Assembly (NCBI RefSeq): GCF_013297935.1
Contig: NZ_JAAFIX010000010.1
Span: 62,001 to 126,000 of the forward strand
DNA from: Rhodoferax sp.
GTDB taxonomy: Bacteria > Pseudomonadota > Gammaproteobacteria > Burkholderiales > Burkholderiaceae_C
Length of the DNA: 64,000 bases
Direction of reading: 5' to 3'
Shown: positions 1 through 10,000 of the stretch, piece by piece
Numbering within the stretch: position 1 is the first letter of the stretch
How the letters are laid out: the number at the start of each line of letters is the position of its first letter
Program-made: the position numbers and the translations under genes
Notes under the pieces: generated by a model
Database searches by the model: none
Told to the model about the DNA's origin: nothing
Seen by the model: the letters and a program-made list of their open reading frames with translations, nothing else

Positions 1-1930
1 TGAGCAAGGCAAGCCGTAGCATCGTCCGCCACTCCGCGCTCTGGTTCTCTCCGACTTTGGCAGCGTTCTCGCTCGGGAATTTTTCACGGAGGGTAAGCCA
101 GGCATGGCGACGAACCCGTGCCGCCATACCGGCTTGTTGGTTGCGCTCCAGCGAGTCGGCATAGTTCAACAACAGAAAAGCGTCCTGGGGCGCTTTGGAC
201 AGACTGCGTTGGTACCAGTGCAAAGCCTCACGCTGCTGGCTCAGCGTCAGGTGGGCAGCCGCAAAGGCGGGCCAGTAATCAGCATCGTTTGAGCTTTTCT
301 GGTAGTGCGACAGGACGTGGCTTAATTCTGCGGTTCTCCGTTGCTCTATCAAAAACCACAAGCTACTCAACCCTATGGCCTTGGACAGCGGGTCTATCGC
401 CATGGCGCGGCGCAAATCAGTCCACGCATTCTCGGTCTGGCGCATGCCCTGTGCATAGCGAGCCCGCAAGAGAAGAAATTGGCTGGACTTCTCTGCTGCA
501 GTGAGTGCAGGGCCTTGGAGCATGGCCATCGCTTCACCCATGCGGCGCCAATTGCCCATGCCGGCATACCGCTCCAGCGCCTGCACCAGCAGAGGAAATA
601 AAGCAAAGCGCCGATAGCCCTCCATGGCCATGAGGGCCGCCTGTTCGGGTTCGGCAGGATCGATCAAGGACACCAGCCGCGACCAGTCGTCCCCGGTAGC
701 CGAAGTACTTTTGACGTAGCTGCCATAGGCTGTGCGGGCGATATCGACCTGTTGCAAATCCCAGGCGACTTCGCCCATCAATCGCCAGAACTCGGATGCT
801 TCCTGCGGCACGCGGGCCTGATTGCGCTGCATAAATGCAAGTGCCTCCGGTAGTCGATTGCTGCGCACATACAGCATGACCACATCCAGCGCCGCCGCCA
901 GCGAAAACGTGTTGTTGGGGTTATCTAAAACCTGCAATTGAAGCTGCAGCGCGCGCGCGTCGTTGCCTTGATTTCCCGCCAGTCGCGCAGCGAATTCGAG
1001 CAGTTTCAGGTCACTATGCTGACGATATTGTTCTTCGAAGAACTGCGAACCCTCAGCAGGTTGTGCCGACTCCTCATAAAGTTTCAACACTTCAAGTGCT
1101 TCTGGTCCGCTGAGTGTGCGCCGCTTGGCCACCACAGCCCATGCATCGATGGGAACCTGGAGGTCCGCCATCTGCCACGCCAGCCGGGTGACTTGGGACA
1201 AGGTATCGGTATCCCGCGCCCCTTGCCGGAACAGAAAGGCCCACTGTTGCGCTGCGATCTGCGGCTGCTGGGTCCATTCGGCGACTCGTGCAAGACGAAT
1301 TCGCCACTCGCGGTTCGAGGGCGAGCGCGTGACAGCAGCTTGTGCAATTTGCAGGGCCGGGGTCAGGTCGCCTGTACTCAGGAAGACGCTGTAGGCCAGA
1401 GCCATGTCGTCCGGATTCATATTGCGCAGCGGGGGCATCGAGGCCGGCTGATCCGCCCGTCGGGTCGGGCGCTCGGGAGTTTGCACAGGCGCTTGCGCCA
1501 TGGCGGCCGGCACAGGCACGCGAGGGGTGGGTGCCGGGGGTGGCGAGTTGCTTGTGTCTCCTGTCGCCAGCGTGGGTGCAGCCGATGCGCCCACGGTCCA
1601 GTTGTTGCGGATCAATGCCTCCGGCCGCAGCACTGCGACGCGCAGCCGTGCGCCGGGAATTCCACCGCCCGAGAGGGCTTTGCGGGCCTCCTCGGTGTTA
1701 TTCCAGAAACCCGCACGCAGCGTGAACTGGACACCACGTTTCTCAACCCGCAAAAAGGGCAGTTGACGGTACTGTTCGTACAGGGGCTGGAGGTCTTTGA
1801 GTTGCGTACTGCTGGCTATCTGCAAAGACTGATAGTCCTGCCCCGGGATGGGCGACTCTCGCGCCTCTTGCCCCGTGGCGGCGCCACACAGGGGGGCCCA
1901 TATCAACACCCAGGCCTGATATCGGTTCAC
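1..1930 (-). CDS. PelB-like TPR secretion protein, N-terminal part (runs off the window)
   Basis: About 643 residues are visible and the C-terminus lies beyond base 1. The start is a GTG at 1930 that overlaps the TGA of the upstream gene (GTGA, 4 bp), so translation is probably coupled. The N-terminus has a short hydrophobic stretch ending near GAATGQE, which could be a signal peptide. A SPOR-like stretch follows at about residues 50-90, then a Pro/Ala-rich linker at about 100-150, and from about 165 onward helical repeats typical of TPR proteins. Position after pelA and the TPR content suggest PelB, the TPR plus outer-membrane beta-barrel protein that exports Pel polysaccharide. The diagnostic barrel would lie outside this window, so the name is an inference and no gene symbol is assigned. 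Confidence 0.6.
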   Translation of the reverse strand, partial: MNRYQAWVLIWAPLCGAATGQEARESPIPGQDYQSLQIASSTQLKDLQPLYEQYRQLPFLRVEKRGVQFTLRAGFWNNTEEARKALSGGGIPGARLRVAVLRPEALIRNNWTVGASAAPTLATGDTSNSPPPAPTPRVPVPAAMAQAPVQTPERPTRRADQPASMPPLRNMNPDDMALAYSVFLSTGDLTPALQIAQAAVTRSPSNREWRIRLARVAEWTQQPQIAAQQWAFLFRQGARDTDTLSQVTRLAWQMADLQVPIDAWAVVAKRRTLSGPEALEVLKLYEESAQPAEGSQFFEEQYRQHSDLKLLEFAARLAGNQGNDARALQLQLQVLDNPNNTFSLAAALDVVMLYVRSNRLPEALAFMQRNQARVPQEASEFWRLMGEVAWDLQQVDIARTAYGSYVKSTSATGDDWSRLVSLIDPAEPEQAALMAMEGYRRFALFPLLVQALERYAGMGNWRRMGEAMAMLQGPALTAAEKSSQFLLLRARYAQGMRQTENAWTDLRRAMAIDPLSKAIGLSSLWFLIEQRRTAELSHVLSHYQKSSNDADYWPAFAAAHLTLSQQREALHWYQRSLSKAPQDAFLLLNYADSLERNQQAGMAARVRRHAWLTLREKFPSENAAKVGENQSAEWRTMLRLALL

Positions 1931-2811
1931 GGTTGAACTCCGTCGGTCTGGTACATCAGGGATTTGGCATAGGCATTGGCTTCAGCGGGGTTGCCGGCTG
2001 CCAATGCGATACGCGCGAGGTAGCGCAAGGTCGTGCGATCGTGGGCCAGTGACCCGATGTGGGTGCGGGCAGATGTCATGGCACTGTTGTAGAACCCGCC
2101 AGCCATTAAAGTGTCCACACCTGCCGCAAACAACACGCGTTGCTCAGCCAAGGTCTGGGTTTTGTCTTGCGCTAGAAAGTAGTACCGGGCAGCCTGCTCG
2201 TAGTTGCCAGTTGCCAACGCGTTGGCTGCATACGTTTTCAGGGCTTGGGCAACGTTGTCGATTTGAATTTTCTCGATAAATTTCAAGCCGAGATCTGGCC
2301 GGTCCAGCCGGAATGCCAGGTCAGCAAACTGTTGTGCCATGGGCTCCGACATTGTGTCGTCCAGTGCCGGGTTGATGAATGCCGACAAGCCTTCACGGAG
2401 GCTTGCAAGTTGAGCGTTGCTCCATTTTTTTTGCAAATGCGAGCTATACGCCTTCAGCAAAATTGTCCGTGCTGCGGTTCGCTGGCGCAGGTCCCCGTCG
2501 GCGGCGGTCGGAAGCAGCATCAACAGCAAGGTCGGGAGGTCTAGTTTTTCTTGTTGAACCCGTGCGAGAAGCAGCGCGACATCGAGGTTTCCCGCGCTCG
2601 CTTTGTACAGGTTCTGAATGTAGGACAAGGTGAGTTCATCGAGAGCTTCTTGCTCGTAAAGTTTGGCGACCAATTCTTTGCGTGGAAACACCACCACCAG
2701 CAAGGTGAGGACCATGAATCCGATCAACAGCAATTGCCAGCCTGTTGCGAGCTTCAGGCGGGGTATCTCGCCATCAATTCCGGCATAACGCTTCGAGCGA
2801 AGGGGCAGCAT
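1927..2811 (-). CDS. membrane-anchored TPR protein of the pel operon (possible split PelB N-terminus or PelE-like)
   Basis: A 294-residue protein with a positively charged N-terminus, one strong transmembrane helix at about residues 23-44, and then alpha-helical TPR-like repeats to the end, predicted on the periplasmic side. It starts 38 bp inside the 3' end of pelA, and its stop overlaps the GTG of the next gene, so the three genes form one translationally coupled unit. In the classic order PelB follows PelA directly. Here this small protein sits between them, so it may be a detached N-terminal segment of PelB. PelE is also a membrane-anchored TPR protein and is the main alternative. Function is inferred from context only. 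Confidence 0.55.
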   Translation of the reverse strand: MLPLRSKRYAGIDGEIPRLKLATGWQLLLIGFMVLTLLVVVFPRKELVAKLYEQEALDELTLSYIQNLYKASAGNLDVALLLARVQQEKLDLPTLLLMLLPTAADGDLRQRTAARTILLKAYSSHLQKKWSNAQLASLREGLSAFINPALDDTMSEPMAQQFADLAFRLDRPDLGLKFIEKIQIDNVAQALKTYAANALATGNYEQAARYYFLAQDKTQTLAEQRVLFAAGVDTLMAGGFYNSAMTSARTHIGSLAHDRTTLRYLARIALAAGNPAEANAYAKSLMYQTDGVQP

Positions 2812-5527
2812 GTTCAGTCAGTTCAAAATGTGAAAGGGCACCGTCTTGCCGTTGGGGAGTGAGTTTTCTACCTCCGCTTCGAACCTCGCAGTGTTGGACG
2901 TTTTGCAGGGTGATTCGCAGTGGGGCATGACCACTCAAACCCCAGCGTGCGCTCTTGGCGCTGATGTCAGAAGTCGTCACCCTCGCATTGGCAGACACCA
3001 ATAATGGGCGTTGATCCTGTCCATCGGCGTTGCTCACCCAGCTCACTGTGTCTGCAGACAAGTGGACGAACCGTTCTCCCGTACCGGTGGTGTGCCCTGC
3101 AATGCCTCGACTGGCCTCTAAGTTTGGGGTGGGCACTGAGGCAGGCAGCCGGAAGCTGCGCAGCGACTTGGCGCCACGAATCTGCCAACCGTCTGCGGTG
3201 CGGGCAATAGATAGATTTTGAAAATCTGCGACCTTGCGGGCATAGTCCGCAATATGGACAGGGGTCACCGGCTGGCCCATCGCGTATCGAAAAATCTTTT
3301 CTAAAGTCTGAATGCCGGCGCGCTTGGTGGCGAGATAGGTGTGGAAGTAAATGTTGATGGGCTTGAGCCGACGGGGTGACCCTGTGAGCTCAAAAGTCTC
3401 TATGACCCGTTCGAACTCGTAGTACGGGCCTTGCCAGTTATTGGTGTAAACATTTTCATTCTGGTTGGGGGCAAAGACTTGAAATCCCCCGTCGCGCTGC
3501 AGTCCCAGGCCTTCCATGTAGGTGACGCTGGGGTTGGACCGGGTCGCTACCGTATCTCCTCCGTTCATATTGACGAGGCCCGCCGCCGCCACGGCGCGTA
3601 GCGCCTCGCTGGTAGGTATGCAGTCCCCCGTCCATAAAAATACTTCCACTTTTTTACCGAGGGGCGCGAGGCGTCGTTCAATGTAAGCAATGGAGCCGTC
3701 TATTTCCCGTTTCACATTAAAGCGGTAGCCGGGAATTCGCAGGTTGTAACTGTCCACACCCTCTGCGCTGCTCGCCTTGTACCAAAAGAAGGGGTGGGAG
3801 TAACTGTGCGACGCGATGGCCACATGGGGTTCTGCAAAAATATCCCGGGCGACCTTCTCTGCCAGCCCGGACAGGCCCGGGTACAAACCATCTGGAGCCA
3901 CTTCCGCCTCGATCACCGAGATGGTCATAGGTATCGGGTACTGGCGCACGATACGGTCCCGCACTACCTCGCCGGCGATAGGAAAGCCGGGTGTCTCTGA
4001 ACGGCTGATGAAACCGTCGCCATCCATATGCACCATGAGCATGCGTTTGCCGGTCTCGGTGGTGGTGTCCGGGACGGGCATGTCCGGCAGTTGAAGCGCC
4101 TGACTCAGGAAATCAAAAGGATTGACGACCCAGCGGCTTCCGAGGTCTCCCGGCAACACCGAGGTAACAAATGGGGGGCTCACATAGCCGCCCCACGGGG
4201 TGATCGCTGCGGCCATTTGCGTCTGCGCGCCTTGGGCAAGGGTCAAGAGCGGCTGCGCGTCTTTGACGGCAAGCCCGACGAAGCTGTCCAGCGCTGGCGT
4301 AGGGCTTCGCTCAAACCCCATGATTCCACTTTGCTGGGTCACGGTGATAGGCGCGATCGCACCGGATGTCGGGGTGATCGAGATGCCGAGGCTGCTGCGC
4401 AAGCCGTTATCCAAAAGTGAGGCGGGCATGTTGAGCCAGGCGACCGGCACGGAGTCTCGGACCTGTTTCTGGAGCCAGTTCGAAAGGTTTTGCGCCTGGC
4501 CGGGAGTGCCAGCGGTGTTTTGCCAGATGGCAATGCCTGCATACCTGCCTTTGAGCGGGTAGGCCGGAAGCCGGCTGGCGTCCACGAACTCAGGCACGTA
4601 CCCCAGGTAGTTCAGGGGGAGTGACAACATCCGCACTGGATCAAGGTAGCGCAATGCAGCTTCGTTGGTAGGCGTGCTATGAACCACAAGAACCTTGCGG
4701 GGCATGGCTTCCACATTCCCCACGCCGACGCTCATCAGATCCGGCGTCGTTACCCACGGGATGTAGCCCAGCGCTTTGATTTTGTCGGCGGTGCTGCGTG
4801 CCAGGGCCCGTTCATGGGCCGGAACATAGTCGATTGCAAGTACCGGTAGTTTGTAGGTGTCTTTGACGATATCGAGCTGGCCGAGGAGCCATTGACGATC
4901 AGCTTCCGGCACGATTCTGAAGTTACTTTTTCCTGCGTCGTACCCTTGAAACACGGATTCCGCAGCGACCATGCTGACGTGCTGGTGGGTTTTCCCCAGA
5001 ATTTCAAAACCACGATTGAAAATCAGCCGCGCCTCGGGGTACTGCCGCTTGACTTCGCGCACGAGCTCCACCAAACCTGCCTCTTGGGCGGCACGGGCTT
5101 TCGGCGTTTTGGCAAAGAGGTGGTAGGAGTCCAATGTGTCAAAAAAGAAGCTCCGGTAGCCGGCCACCCACAGCGGCTTGATGACGCGGTCGGAAAAAAA
5201 TGCTGGCCACATTGCTTGGGACTGGTCAATCAAGCGACTGCCCCAGTCTTTGTTTTCACCATTGAGCCAGCCCGTTGGAATGGCTCCGGCATAGGGGCGG
5301 GAAGGTTGTACTTCGCCGACGGACACATAAGCCGCCAATTCTCGGGGGCCGGACGCCACTGTGCGGGGGGACGGCACGTGGCCGGGATCCACCACGACCG
5401 TGTCAAACGATCGCAGGAGCTCCCAAGGCGGCGAGGCCCCGTAATACAGCGCGACGGATGGCACTGCAGCTTGGGCATAGGCGGCACAGGTACATACCGC
5501 GAGTACAAAGGCAAAAATTTTTTTCAT
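2774..5527 (-). CDS. pelA: PelA, bifunctional Pel polysaccharide glycoside hydrolase/deacetylase
   Basis: A 917-residue secreted protein. I chose the ATG at 5527 because it gives a clean signal peptide (MKKIFAFVLAVCTCAAYAQA); an upstream in-frame ATG at 5632 would add 35 non-hydrophobic residues. Residues about 24-270 form a TIM-barrel glycoside hydrolase domain of the PelA/GH114-166 type, with FFFDTLDSY near 128-136 and FNRGFE near 170-176. Residues about 490-790 form the polysaccharide deacetylase domain, with the metal Asp in MDGDG (501-505) and HSYSHP at 573-578. In the known Pel system PelA deacetylates and trims partially de-N-acetylated galactosamine polymer in the periplasm and partners with PelB. 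The size matches Pseudomonas PelA (about 950). It is the first gene of the operon. Confidence 0.88.
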   Translation of the reverse strand: MKKIFAFVLAVCTCAAYAQAAVPSVALYYGASPPWELLRSFDTVVVDPGHVPSPRTVASGPRELAAYVSVGEVQPSRPYAGAIPTGWLNGENKDWGSRLIDQSQAMWPAFFSDRVIKPLWVAGYRSFFFDTLDSYHLFAKTPKARAAQEAGLVELVREVKRQYPEARLIFNRGFEILGKTHQHVSMVAAESVFQGYDAGKSNFRIVPEADRQWLLGQLDIVKDTYKLPVLAIDYVPAHERALARSTADKIKALGYIPWVTTPDLMSVGVGNVEAMPRKVLVVHSTPTNEAALRYLDPVRMLSLPLNYLGYVPEFVDASRLPAYPLKGRYAGIAIWQNTAGTPGQAQNLSNWLQKQVRDSVPVAWLNMPASLLDNGLRSSLGISITPTSGAIAPITVTQQSGIMGFERSPTPALDSFVGLAVKDAQPLLTLAQGAQTQMAAAITPWGGYVSPPFVTSVLPGDLGSRWVVNPFDFLSQALQLPDMPVPDTTTETGKRMLMVHMDGDGFISRSETPGFPIAGEVVRDRIVRQYPIPMTISVIEAEVAPDGLYPGLSGLAEKVARDIFAEPHVAIASHSYSHPFFWYKASSAEGVDSYNLRIPGYRFNVKREIDGSIAYIERRLAPLGKKVEVFLWTGDCIPTSEALRAVAAAGLVNMNGGDTVATRSNPSVTYMEGLGLQRDGGFQVFAPNQNENVYTNNWQGPYYEFERVIETFELTGSPRRLKPINIYFHTYLATKRAGIQTLEKIFRYAMGQPVTPVHIADYARKVADFQNLSIARTADGWQIRGAKSLRSFRLPASVPTPNLEASRGIAGHTTGTGERFVHLSADTVSWVSNADGQDQRPLLVSANARVTTSDISAKSARWGLSGHAPLRITLQNVQHCEVRSGGRKLTPQRQDGALSHFELTEHAAPSLEALCRN

Positions 5528-5734
5528 TTGTGATGGAGGTCCGGATTCCCCGCAGGCCGTCCGGCCGACCCGACGCGGTGCGCTCTGAGGCGATCCGTCG
5601 CAAGTTGACAAGCTGATGTGTGACGCGCGCAATCTTACGTGTCGTTACATCTGGCTTTTTGTCGCCGGCCCTTCAAAAACCGGGTTTTTTTCACGTTGTG
5701 GCGATTTATTTTGCGCACCGGGCAGTCACTTCTC

Positions 5735-5748
5735 TTGATCTGTCTCAA
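5735..5748. promoter_or_regulatory. FNR-type binding site
   Basis: TTGAT-CTGT-CTCAA matches the FNR/DNR consensus TTGAT-N4-ATCAA at 9 of 10 positions. It lies 37 bp before the ATG of a Crp/Fnr regulator and about 208 bp upstream of pelA on the other strand. Autoregulation is the simplest reading; control of pel is possible but farther away. Confidence 0.5.
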
Positions 5749-5785
5749 AGTGAACGGCGTTGCGGGCGGGCACTATCAAGCCATC

Positions 5786-6436
5786 ATGTCCATCCCCTCC
5801 CACTCTGTTGTTCCATTTCCTGCGACCGCCAACCCGGAGCGCTTCGCGGCGGGCAGCCTGCTCATGCGCCGTGGCGATGAGACCACCAATGCGTGGTTTC
5901 TGGAGAGTGGCTCGGTGCTCAGCGGCATCACCGGAGACATCGGCAACCGCGATGAACTCCTGGAGCACCAGCTGGGACAAATGGACGGACCGTGTTGGCT
6001 GAATCCGACGGCGGCGGTACTGTCCTTGCCGGCAGTCATGGACGTGGTGGCCTTGACCCCCGTGTCGGTGCGCAAACTCCCTCTCGCAGAGTTTCAGGCC
6101 GGCCTAGTGGCTAACCGGCAGCTTTGCGGCGCGGTGCTGCAAGGTGTTGCCCACGCCCACCGGGAACAGACCGAGTTGGCCGTGAGTCGTTTGGCCAAAG
6201 GGGCCGAAGCGCGCTGTGCTGAGTGGTTGTTGCAACATGCGGAATCCACCGACAAGGGGGAGTGCGCGGTGCAGCTGCAGCAGCGCAAACGCCTGATTGC
6301 CGCGCAACTGGGCATTGCGCCGGAAACGCTCTCCCGGGTGTTTCGCCACCTGCGGGAGCGCAAGCTGATCAATGGCTCGGGCCGCACGGTGAATCTCGTG
6401 GATCCCGGCGGTTTGCGGTCCTTGGCCGGGGTGTAG
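5786..6436 (+). CDS. Crp/Fnr family transcriptional regulator
   Basis: A 216-residue protein with an N-terminal cyclic-nucleotide-binding-like beta-roll (about 10-115), a long dimerisation helix (about 118-150) and a C-terminal winged helix (about 150-205). The recognition helix reads ETLSRVF, the E-x-x-S-R signature of FNR-class proteins that bind TTGAT half-sites, which agrees with the FNR-like box just upstream. There is no N-terminal Cys cluster, so a [4Fe-4S] oxygen sensor like E. coli FNR is unlikely; DNR-like or other signals are open. The ATG at 5786 is preferred because earlier in-frame starts would put the predicted operator inside the gene. It is divergent from pelA. Confidence 0.85.
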   Translation: MSIPSHSVVPFPATANPERFAAGSLLMRRGDETTNAWFLESGSVLSGITGDIGNRDELLEHQLGQMDGPCWLNPTAAVLSLPAVMDVVALTPVSVRKLPLAEFQAGLVANRQLCGAVLQGVAHAHREQTELAVSRLAKGAEARCAEWLLQHAESTDKGECAVQLQQRKRLIAAQLGIAPETLSRVFRHLRERKLINGSGRTVNLVDPGGLRSLAGV

Positions 6437-6522
6437 GCGTCGCTTACATGTCGCAGCATTTTTGCACGGGTGCGGCTGCGCATAGTTGCTACATTGCAGC
6501 AGTCTCACCTACCGATGCTTTT

Positions 6523-6783
6523 ATGCACAAACTGCTCAAGCTGTGGATTTTTCTCTTAACCCTGAGTATCTGGCCCGTCGCCACCGTGATCTTCCTGGTC
6601 GCCGTGGCATGGTCGGCCCCGGGCAGTGAGGGATGGCAACTCTGGCTATTGCCGAGTGGCATGGGCATCGCCATGTGGGGCGGAGCCCGGGCATTGGGCG
6701 AGGGCGGAGTCCGCTGGCCGGCATTCCTGGTCGCTCATTTGCCGCGTGAAGCGTGGTTAGTCTGGGCCCGCTTTGGCGGGTGA
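6523..6783 (+). CDS. small hydrophobic membrane protein, unknown
   Basis: An 86-residue open frame with two hydrophobic segments (about residues 5-27 and 38-52), predicted as a small inner-membrane protein. An in-frame ATG at 6448 would add 25 residues. Neither start has a convincing ribosome binding site. It follows the Crp/Fnr gene on the same strand by under 100 bp. I do not recognise a family. Confidence 0.4.
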   Translation: MHKLLKLWIFLLTLSIWPVATVIFLVAVAWSAPGSEGWQLWLLPSGMGIAMWGGARALGEGGVRWPAFLVAHLPREAWLVWARFGG

Positions 6784-6807
6784 AGAGCAGGCCCAAAGCT
6801 TTCGCGC

Positions 6808-7044
6808 TCAGTTCTTGAGCGCTTTCAACACGTTTTCAGCCGTAGCCGGTGCCGTGAGCTGCACCGTGGCTCCCGGGCCCTTGGCCTGGGCGACTGCAGC
6901 AATGGCACGGAAGGTGTCCGCTATCTCGCAGGCCAGCCGTTGGCTGAGCATGCCGCCGAGAAGCCTGCGCAGCAGGCTTTGGCCACGAGCCCATAGTTGT
7001 TGCCCTACTGCAGAGCTGATGCCATGACTCTCAATGGGGAGCAT
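6808..7044 (-). pseudogene. degenerate duplicate of the xdhB 3' end
   Basis: The last 28 or so residues of this 78-codon frame (AQAKGPGATVQLTAPATAEN and onward) nearly match the C-terminus of the XdhB encoded at 10887-13259. At the DNA level 6839-6898 matches 10918-10977 at about 54 of 60 positions, including 26 identical bases at 6839-6864. Upstream of that the similarity fades, and no molybdopterin-domain sequence is present. It looks like a leftover piece of an xdhB copy on the other side of the GGDEF/EAL gene. The frame is open, so expression cannot be excluded, but the protein would not be an enzyme. Confidence 0.65.
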
Positions 7045-7066
7045 GTTTTATTGCTCCGTGGAATAG

Positions 7067-10000
7067 TCAAGAAAGGCTAGAAATGGACTTAGATGCCAAG
7101 TGCTCGATCGGTTCCGGCTTGTGCAAATAAAACCCTTGCGCAAAGTCAATCCCTAAAGCTTGCACACGTTGCAACACAGCGTCGCGGTCCACGTACTCGG
7201 CAACAGTCTTTACGCCCACTACGTGTGCCACATCCACAAAGCACCTAACAGCCGCATCATCCAAAGGGTCGTCCACCAGGTCCTTAATGAACTGGCCATC
7301 AATCTTGAGATAGTCCACTTTCAGTGTTTTGAGGTAGCCGAACGACGATGCACCCGCACCGAAGTCATCCAACGAGATACGCACCCCCAACGCCCGCACT
7401 TGTTCAATGAACAAAGCGGCATCTGCCATATTGGTAACCGCTGCGGTTTCTGTAATTTCAAAACACAAGCGCTGGCAAATGCCGGGTGCAAGGGCACTCA
7501 ACTTTTCAATCACTTGCCGATGGAAAGCCCTGTCACCGACAGATTGGCCCGAAAAATTGACACTCAGGGTTTGTACATTGGCTTGGTCTGCATATTGCTC
7601 CAGCCAAGCTGTCGCATTGCGTAGCACCCATCGGTCAATGCGTGAAATCAAATTAAACCGCTCCGCCGCAGGAATGAAGGCTGCCGGGCTAATGATGCTG
7701 CCATCTTGGTCGACCATGCGCAGCAACACCTCTGCGTGCGTGCCGTGGTCACTATCGGCCAAAGGTGTAATGCGCTGGGCATACAGGACAAACCTGTCTT
7801 CATCCAATGCGTGTTCGATACGCGTGGTCCACTGCATTTCACCGTGCCGCTCGCGCAAGGCTTGGTCCGTGTCAAACCAGGTGTGCACACGGTTTCGGCC
7901 AGCCTCTTTGGCGGCATAACACGAGGTGTCTGCTGCTTGCATCACGGCCGCAACGGTGGCCAACGCATTGGTCACAGCGACCAGGCCGATACTGGTTCCG
8001 ATACGGAAGCGCCGTCCATCGTGCAAAAACCGGAACTCCTCCATGCGGTCGCAAATCTGTTGCGCCACGCGCAGTGCCTGCTCGCTGGTGCAATGGTCCA
8101 ACAGTATGCCGAACTCATCGCCCCCTAGCCGCGCAAGGGTGTCACGCGAGCGTACCGACTCACCCAGCAGTTTGCTGACCTGTTGCAGCAGTTGGTCGCC
8201 CGCCGAATGACCACAGGCGTCATTGACCAGCTTGAACTGGTCCAAGTCGATGAACATCAATGCGTGCTGGCTTCCGTCTTCGTGGGATAGCTGCAGAAGT
8301 CGGCGAAGGCGCACCTCAAACTCAGCGCGGTTGAATAAGCCCGTAAGCTCATCATGGGTCGCGCGAAATGTCATTTCACCCGACATGCGACGCTGCTCAG
8401 TCACGTCATGGAACACCAATACAACGCCCAGCACTTCTCCGGTCTCCGACCGGATGGGCGCTGCTGAATCTTCGATGCCGAACTCTGCGCCATGCCGAGA
8501 AATCAGCAAGGTGTGGTTTGCCAAGCCCACGATCTTGCCTTGCTTAAGACACGTATCCACCGGGTTCTCAGTGGGCAAGCGGGTCTGCTCGTTGACGATG
8601 TGAAACACTTGGGCGAGCGGACGGCCGATGGCTTCAGCGCTAGACCAGCCGGTCATGCGCTCTGCCACCGGGTTCAACCAGGTGACGCAGCCTACTGAGT
8701 CGGTGGTGATGACCGAGTCGCCAATGGACTGCATGGTCACCCGCAGCAACTCATTTTGTTGTGCCAGCGCTGCTTCTGCGTGGCGCTGCTCGGTGACATC
8801 CCAATTGACACCTACCATACGCACGGCCTGGCCTGAGGCATCACGCTCAACCTTGGCTGCCGATCGAATGAAATGAACGCTTCCGTCGCTCCAGACCACG
8901 CGAAACTCCGGCTGAAAGTCGCTCAAGCCATCAATGGCATCCTGCATAGCGGCCTCGGCTCTCGGTTTGTCGTCCGGGTGCAGGTGTTTGGCCCACAGTT
9001 CATAGGCGCCAGTTGCGTCGGTAGGCGGTAGGCCGTACAACTGGTACATCTCTTCACTCCAGATCAAAGATCCGTCAACCAGGTTGTAGTCCCAAACACC
9101 AATGCCACCCGCTTGTGTGGCGAGTTGGAGCCGATTGCGGATTTCGCTTAGCTTCTGCCGTTGCAGGTAAGTTGCGGTAATGTCCTGAAAGGCACCCACG
9201 ATGCGTCGGGGCGCGTTATTCGCAAACTCCACATGCCCCACGGCACGTGCCCAAAGGCGTTTGCCGGTTGCAGTAATGAGTGGTAGCTCAAGGTCCCAGC
9301 CTTTTCCCGAAGACATGGCCACCTGCACCGCTTTTTCAATGACCGGGCGCGCATCTGGCGCATAGAAATTAATGGCTTCGCTCAAAACAGGCTGATACCC
9401 GGTTTCCACCTCGTGAATTCGGCAAGTCTCGTCGGACCAAACCACGGTGCCGGCAAGAATATCCACCTCCCAGCCGCCCACGCCGGCCAAGCGCCCGGTT
9501 TGGTTCAAAAACTCCTGGCTTTTGCGAAGCTCTTCGCTCTGGCGCTTGCGCGCTGTGATGTCAACGCGGATAGAAACATAACGTTCAATGGCGCCGTCCG
9601 CACCCCGCAGTGGCGCGATGGTGCTGTCAACCCAATACAGCTCGCCGTTTTTTGCGCGATTGCATATTTCGCCCCGCCAAGACTCACCGAGCTTTAAGGC
9701 GCGCCACATGGCTCCAAAAAAAGCAGAAGGTTGGGTGCCGGAATTGATGATGCTGTGGTTCTTGCCGATCAGTTCTTCCCGGCTGTAGCCACTGATAGCC
9801 ACGAACGCATCGTTGACCTCGGTGATTGCCCCGTCAAGATCCGTAAAAGACACGATACTGTGCTTCAAAATAATCGAAAGCAAAGACTCGTTGACGTGCT
9901 TGGCCGCAGATTTCTCGGTGATGTCTTCCACAGTACCCACGTACCCGGTGCACACACCTTGCGCATCCACGGTCTGTTGGGCGGTGCTGTGCACCATACG

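Noticed and set aside
5528..5632. Upstream ATG of pelA at 5632
   Set aside because: It would put 35 polar residues before a good signal peptide.
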